Source of the DNA: an uncultured Bacteroidales bacterium
GTDB lineage: Bacteria > Bacteroidota > Bacteroidia > Bacteroidales > Paludibacteraceae
Direction: 5' to 3'
Assembly (NCBI GenBank): GCA_900316125.1
Contig: ONBO01000013.1
Span: forward strand, 1-35,633
Length of the DNA stretch: 35,633 nucleotides
The position numbers and the translations under genes were made by a program. The notes beneath the pieces were generated by a model. It saw only the letters and a program-made list of their open reading frames with translations, searched no databases and was not told the origin of the DNA. Numbering within the stretch: position 1 is the stretch's first letter; each line of letters opens with the position of its first letter. Below, piece by piece: positions 33,424-35,633 of this stretch.

Positions 33424-33447
33424 GGAGGGTGATATTTGTCACCCTCC
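33424..33447 (-). terminator. Hairpin terminator or attenuator before the BASS gene
   Basis: GGAGGGTGA (33424-33432) and TCACCCTCC (33439-33447) form a perfect 9-base-pair GC-rich stem. On the minus strand it is followed by six T and then the BASS ATG. An AAGGAGG ribosome-binding-like sequence lies in the first arm. Confidence 0.85.
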
Positions 33448-33462
33448 TTATTAATCAGTTAC

Positions 33463-34473
33463 TTATTTAAAGTTGCGGTCTCGTTCCTGATAGATACGCT
33501 CTATAATGTCAACCACCTTCATGCCTTCAAGCAGGTTGGTAGCTATGGCGCCTTTGGAGTTCAGAGTCTGTATCACATTCTCAATCACAAAGCCGTGATT
33601 CTGAGCTGCACCCTTGTATGCGCCAAAGTCATTCTCATGGGTAGGCTCCTTCAGTTCAGGCATCTCATAGTTCTTCACATGGCAGTGAACCACAGTGTCC
33701 ATATATTGTCCGGCCACCTTCACAGTACCCTTTGAACCTATAATTGTAACAGAACTCTCAAGGTTCTTATCCCACACTGATGTAGAGTAATTCAGAGAAC
33801 CCATGCCACCGTTAATAAAGTCAAAGTTCACGCATCCAGTGTCTTCAAACTCAATGAGGTCTCCGTGAGAGAAGTTGGCAAACTTGCCACGGATGTTAGT
33901 AATATCACCAAAGAGCCAGTAAAGCATATCCACGTAGTGGCTGAACTGAGTAAAGAGCGTGCCACCGTCAAGTGCATTGGTTCCGTGCCAGCTGCCTTTC
34001 TGATAGTATTTTCCATCACGGTTCCAGAAAGCGTCAACCTTTACAAAGTATATATCACCAAGTGTCTTGTTCTCAATAAGCTCCTTAAGCCAAACCATTG
34101 GTGGTGAATAACGGTTCTGCATAACACAGAATACAGAACGTGACATCTCAAGTGACTTGAAAACTATCTTCTCTGCATCTGCCTTGGTTAGTGCTATTGG
34201 TTTCTCAAGCACCACGTGTTTGCGTGCTTCAAGCGCTTTGATAGCATACTCTGCATGGTAACCGTTAAGGTTGCAGATATTCACTACGTCTATGTCTTCA
34301 CGTTTAAGAAGCTCATCATAGTTATTATAGTAATCCTCTTTAATTTCTGGGTCTATCTTCTCTTTTGGAAGAACATCACAAACGGCTACAAGCTCTGCAT
34401 TCGGGTTGCGGCGGATCATCTCCGCATGTCTTTTCCCGATGTGACCTAAACCTACTACTGCAAATCGTATCAT
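33463..34473 (-). CDS. wbpB: Gfo/Idh/MocA oxidoreductase, WbpB-like UDP-sugar 3-dehydrogenase
   Basis: This 336-residue NAD-dependent dehydrogenase has a Rossmann opening RFAVVGLGHIGKRHAEMI, the EKPIALT lysine motif and a C-terminal alpha/beta substrate domain (FWNRDGKYYQKGSWHGTNALDGGTLFTQFSHYVDMLYWLFGD). With an acetyltransferase and an aminotransferase directly upstream, it best fits WbpB/WlbA, which oxidises C3 of UDP-GlcNAcA. Together the three would convert UDP-GlcNAcA to UDP-2,3-diacetamido-2,3-dideoxy-glucuronate. The ATG at 34473 is chosen over a TTG at 34482 that overlaps the upstream gene. The symbol rests on context more than on unique motifs. Confidence 0.82.
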   Translation of the reverse strand: MIRFAVVGLGHIGKRHAEMIRRNPNAELVAVCDVLPKEKIDPEIKEDYYNNYDELLKREDIDVVNICNLNGYHAEYAIKALEARKHVVLEKPIALTKADAEKIVFKSLEMSRSVFCVMQNRYSPPMVWLKELIENKTLGDIYFVKVDAFWNRDGKYYQKGSWHGTNALDGGTLFTQFSHYVDMLYWLFGDITNIRGKFANFSHGDLIEFEDTGCVNFDFINGGMGSLNYSTSVWDKNLESSVTIIGSKGTVKVAGQYMDTVVHCHVKNYEMPELKEPTHENDFGAYKGAAQNHGFVIENVIQTLNSKGAIATNLLEGMKVVDIIERIYQERDRNFK

Positions 34474-34478
34474 AGTAT

Positions 34479-35054
34479 TCAACTGACTCTTGTAACGTTC
34501 CCATTCTCAAGCTTATAGACTTGTCCTGTGGCGGAGCAGGTGGCAAGGCCGTCGGCACCAAAGTGAAGTTTCTGGCCGTTCTCGCTCACCCAGCCAAGCT
34601 GACGAGCTGGATTACCTACCATAAGTGCAAATGGTTTAACGTCTTTTGTTACTACTGTACCTGCGCCTATAAGGGCGTACTCACCTATTGTGTGACCACA
34701 TACTATGGTGGCGTTGGCGCCTATGCTGCAGCCTTTCTTGAGTATGGTCTTCTTGTACTCGTCCTTGCGGCTCACGTGGCTGCGTGGGTTAATCACGTTG
34801 GTGAAAACTATTGACGGCCCCATGAACACGTCGTCTTCTGCTATTACGCCAGTGTACACTGAAACGTTATTCTGAATTTTCACGTTGTTTCCAAGGACTA
34901 CGTCCGGCGATATCACCACGTTCTGCCCTATGTTGCAGTTCTGCCCCATTCGGCAGCTGGTCATAATATGGCTGAAATGCCAGATTTTTGTTCCTTCTCC
35001 TATTATGCAGCCGTCATCTACATAAGATGATTCATGTTTGAAATAATTTTCCAT
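34479..35054 (-). CDS. wbpD: WbpD-like N-acetyltransferase (left-handed beta-helix)
   Basis: This 191-residue protein is a hexapeptide-repeat acyltransferase. Repeats run from CIIGEGTKIWHFSHI through NIGQNVVISPDVVLGNNVKIQNNVSVYTGV to CSIGANATIVCGHTIGEYALIGAGTVVTKDV. The block FMGPSIVFTNVINPRSHVSRKDEYKKT matches WbpD/WlbB enzymes that acetylate the 3-amino group of UDP-GlcNAc(3NH2)A using acetyl-CoA. It lies 5 bases upstream of the WbpB-like gene in the same operon, and downstream of the aminotransferase after a 134-base gap filled by a palindromic element. Confidence 0.88.
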   Translation of the reverse strand: MENYFKHESSYVDDGCIIGEGTKIWHFSHIMTSCRMGQNCNIGQNVVISPDVVLGNNVKIQNNVSVYTGVIAEDDVFMGPSIVFTNVINPRSHVSRKDEYKKTILKKGCSIGANATIVCGHTIGEYALIGAGTVVTKDVKPFALMVGNPARQLGWVSENGQKLHFGADGLATCSATGQVYKLENGNVTRVS

Positions 35055-35070
35055 AATAATTACCTTTCTA

Positions 35071-35173
35071 AATCCAATTTAATCTATTGCCCTTGGCGGT
35101 CCTCCCCACCTTCGTGGGTCCCCTCCCTTTTCGGGAGCCAATGCCGCTACGGGCAATAGATTAAATATGGATT
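35071..35173. repeat. Large palindromic element inside the Wbp operon
   Basis: A perfect 16-base inverted repeat (35077-35092 and 35151-35166) extends by six more pairs past a one-base bulge. It encloses two smaller hairpins: CCCAC/GTGGG (35105-35109 and 35114-35118, loop CTTC) and CTCCC/GGGAG (35123-35127 and 35133-35137, loop TTTTC). The result is a three-stem, cruciform-capable structure of about 100 bases in the gap between two co-directional genes. It has the look of a dispersed Bacteroidales intergenic repeat (REP or MITE type) rather than a simple terminator; it has no long T run. Confidence 0.8.
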
Positions 35174-35188
35174 CAAATATTCATTTCG

Positions 35189-35633
35189 TTATCTTGTTAG
35201 TTCGTTCACTGAATCTACTATGTAGTTCAGCTGCTCCTCGTCAAGCTCTGTGTGCATTGGGAGGGAGAGGACGCAGTCCATAAGGCGCTCGGCTACAGGG
35301 AAATCGCCTTTCTTGTAGCGTGGGTCCTGATATGCCTTCTGCAAGTGTAGTGGCACTGGATAGTATATCATGGCTGGTATGCCCTTCTCCTTGAGTGCGG
35401 CCTGGAGGGCGTTGCGGTCCACGTCTACCAATTTTAGTGTGTACTGGTGGAACACGTGGTTGGTGAAGCTCTCGCAAACTGGAGTTATTATGTGCTTGTT
35501 GCCGGCAAATGCCTTGTTATAGTAGTCAGCGGCCTTCTGGCGTGCAGCAATATACTCATCAAGATGTGGCAGTTTGGCAAGCAACACTGCTGCCTGAATG
35601 CTATCCAAACGGCTATTTACACCAATAAGGTCA
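35189..35633 (-). CDS. wbpE: DegT/DnrJ/EryC1/StrS aminotransferase, C-terminal part (WbpE-like, runs off window)
   Basis: Only the C-terminal about 147 codons are present; the frame stays open to base 35633 and the start lies outside. The segment LIGVNSRLDSIQAAVLLAKLPHLDEYIAARQ is the hallmark region of sugar-nucleotide aminotransferases, and the C-terminal part (PAMIYYPVPLHLQKAYQD, VLSLPMHTELDEEQLNYIVD) is equally typical. Such enzymes place an amino group on a ketosugar using PLP and glutamate. Next to WbpD- and WbpB-like genes the probable substrate is UDP-3-keto-GlcNAcA. The PLP-binding lysine is beyond the window, so completeness cannot be checked. Confidence 0.9.
   Translation of the reverse strand, partial: DLIGVNSRLDSIQAAVLLAKLPHLDEYIAARQKAADYYNKAFAGNKHIITPVCESFTNHVFHQYTLKLVDVDRNALQAALKEKGIPAMIYYPVPLHLQKAYQDPRYKKGDFPVAERLMDCVLSLPMHTELDEEQLNYIVDSVNELTR

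Overview
The window is chromosomal DNA from a member of the Bacteroidota, most likely order Bacteroidales. The evidence is threefold. Promoter boxes of the form TAnnTTTG, the -7 element of this phylum, lie upstream of many genes. The protein families fit: a PorT-type barrel, a Por-type C-terminal sorting domain, DUF2027/Smr, and a four-subunit Vor/Kor ferredoxin oxidoreductase typical of anaerobic gut or oral Bacteroidales. Several genes show spaced, weakly Shine-Dalgarno starts. I see no rRNA, tRNA, CRISPR array, transposase or replication origin. No gap without a gene exceeds 300 bases; the largest are about 200 bases (17138-17336, 25262-25458, 27118-27311).

Layout. 1-3748 (minus): the start of glyA, then the DNA translocase ftsK and a degenerate UspA-like protein. 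3822-5992 (plus): hisS and a PorT-like type IX secretion (T9SS) barrel gene whose 5' end is disrupted by a heptamer repeat. 6010-7413 (minus): a CCA-adding/poly(A) polymerase family enzyme. 7493-13498 (plus): a housekeeping run comprising a lipoprotein, a periplasmic thioredoxin, yidC, grpE, dnaJ and mnmA. 13479-16117 (minus): a ferredoxin-dependent 2-oxoacid oxidoreductase operon. 16289-17137 (plus): a second UspA-like protein.

17337-19982 is a visibly AT-richer accessory island on the minus strand. It holds a three-gene DUF3791 / DUF3990 / small-protein module that looks like an ADP-ribosyltransferase-fold toxin-antitoxin cassette, a CoiA-like nuclease gene paired with a small secreted repeat protein, and a secreted protein made almost wholly of YxSQA repeats. 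It grades into an Smr-domain protein and a phosphoglycolate phosphatase. A TetR regulator (plus) then faces a large secreted T9SS-cargo-like repeat protein (minus) across a shared hairpin.

25459-31099 (minus): a long-chain acyl-CoA synthetase, a ClpB disaggregase lacking its N-terminal domain, and a tightly coupled radical SAM/SPASM enzyme plus zinc-ribbon lipoprotein pair. 31247-32488 (plus): a periplasmic CarboxypepD_reg-like protein. 32494-35633 (minus): a BASS-family transporter downstream of a Wbp-type UDP-diacetamido-uronic acid cassette (aminotransferase, acetyltransferase, 3-dehydrogenase). A large palindromic element interrupts this cassette.

Two themes link otherwise separate genes. 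The first is type IX secretion: a PorT-like barrel, a cargo-like protein with a sorting domain, and Wbp sugar genes of the kind known to make the cargo-linking sugar in Porphyromonas gingivalis. The second is proteostasis: yidC, grpE, dnaJ, clpB. The best candidates for undescribed biology are the DUF3990 three-gene module, the radical SAM/lipoprotein pair and the heptamer-repeat 5' end of the PorT-like gene.
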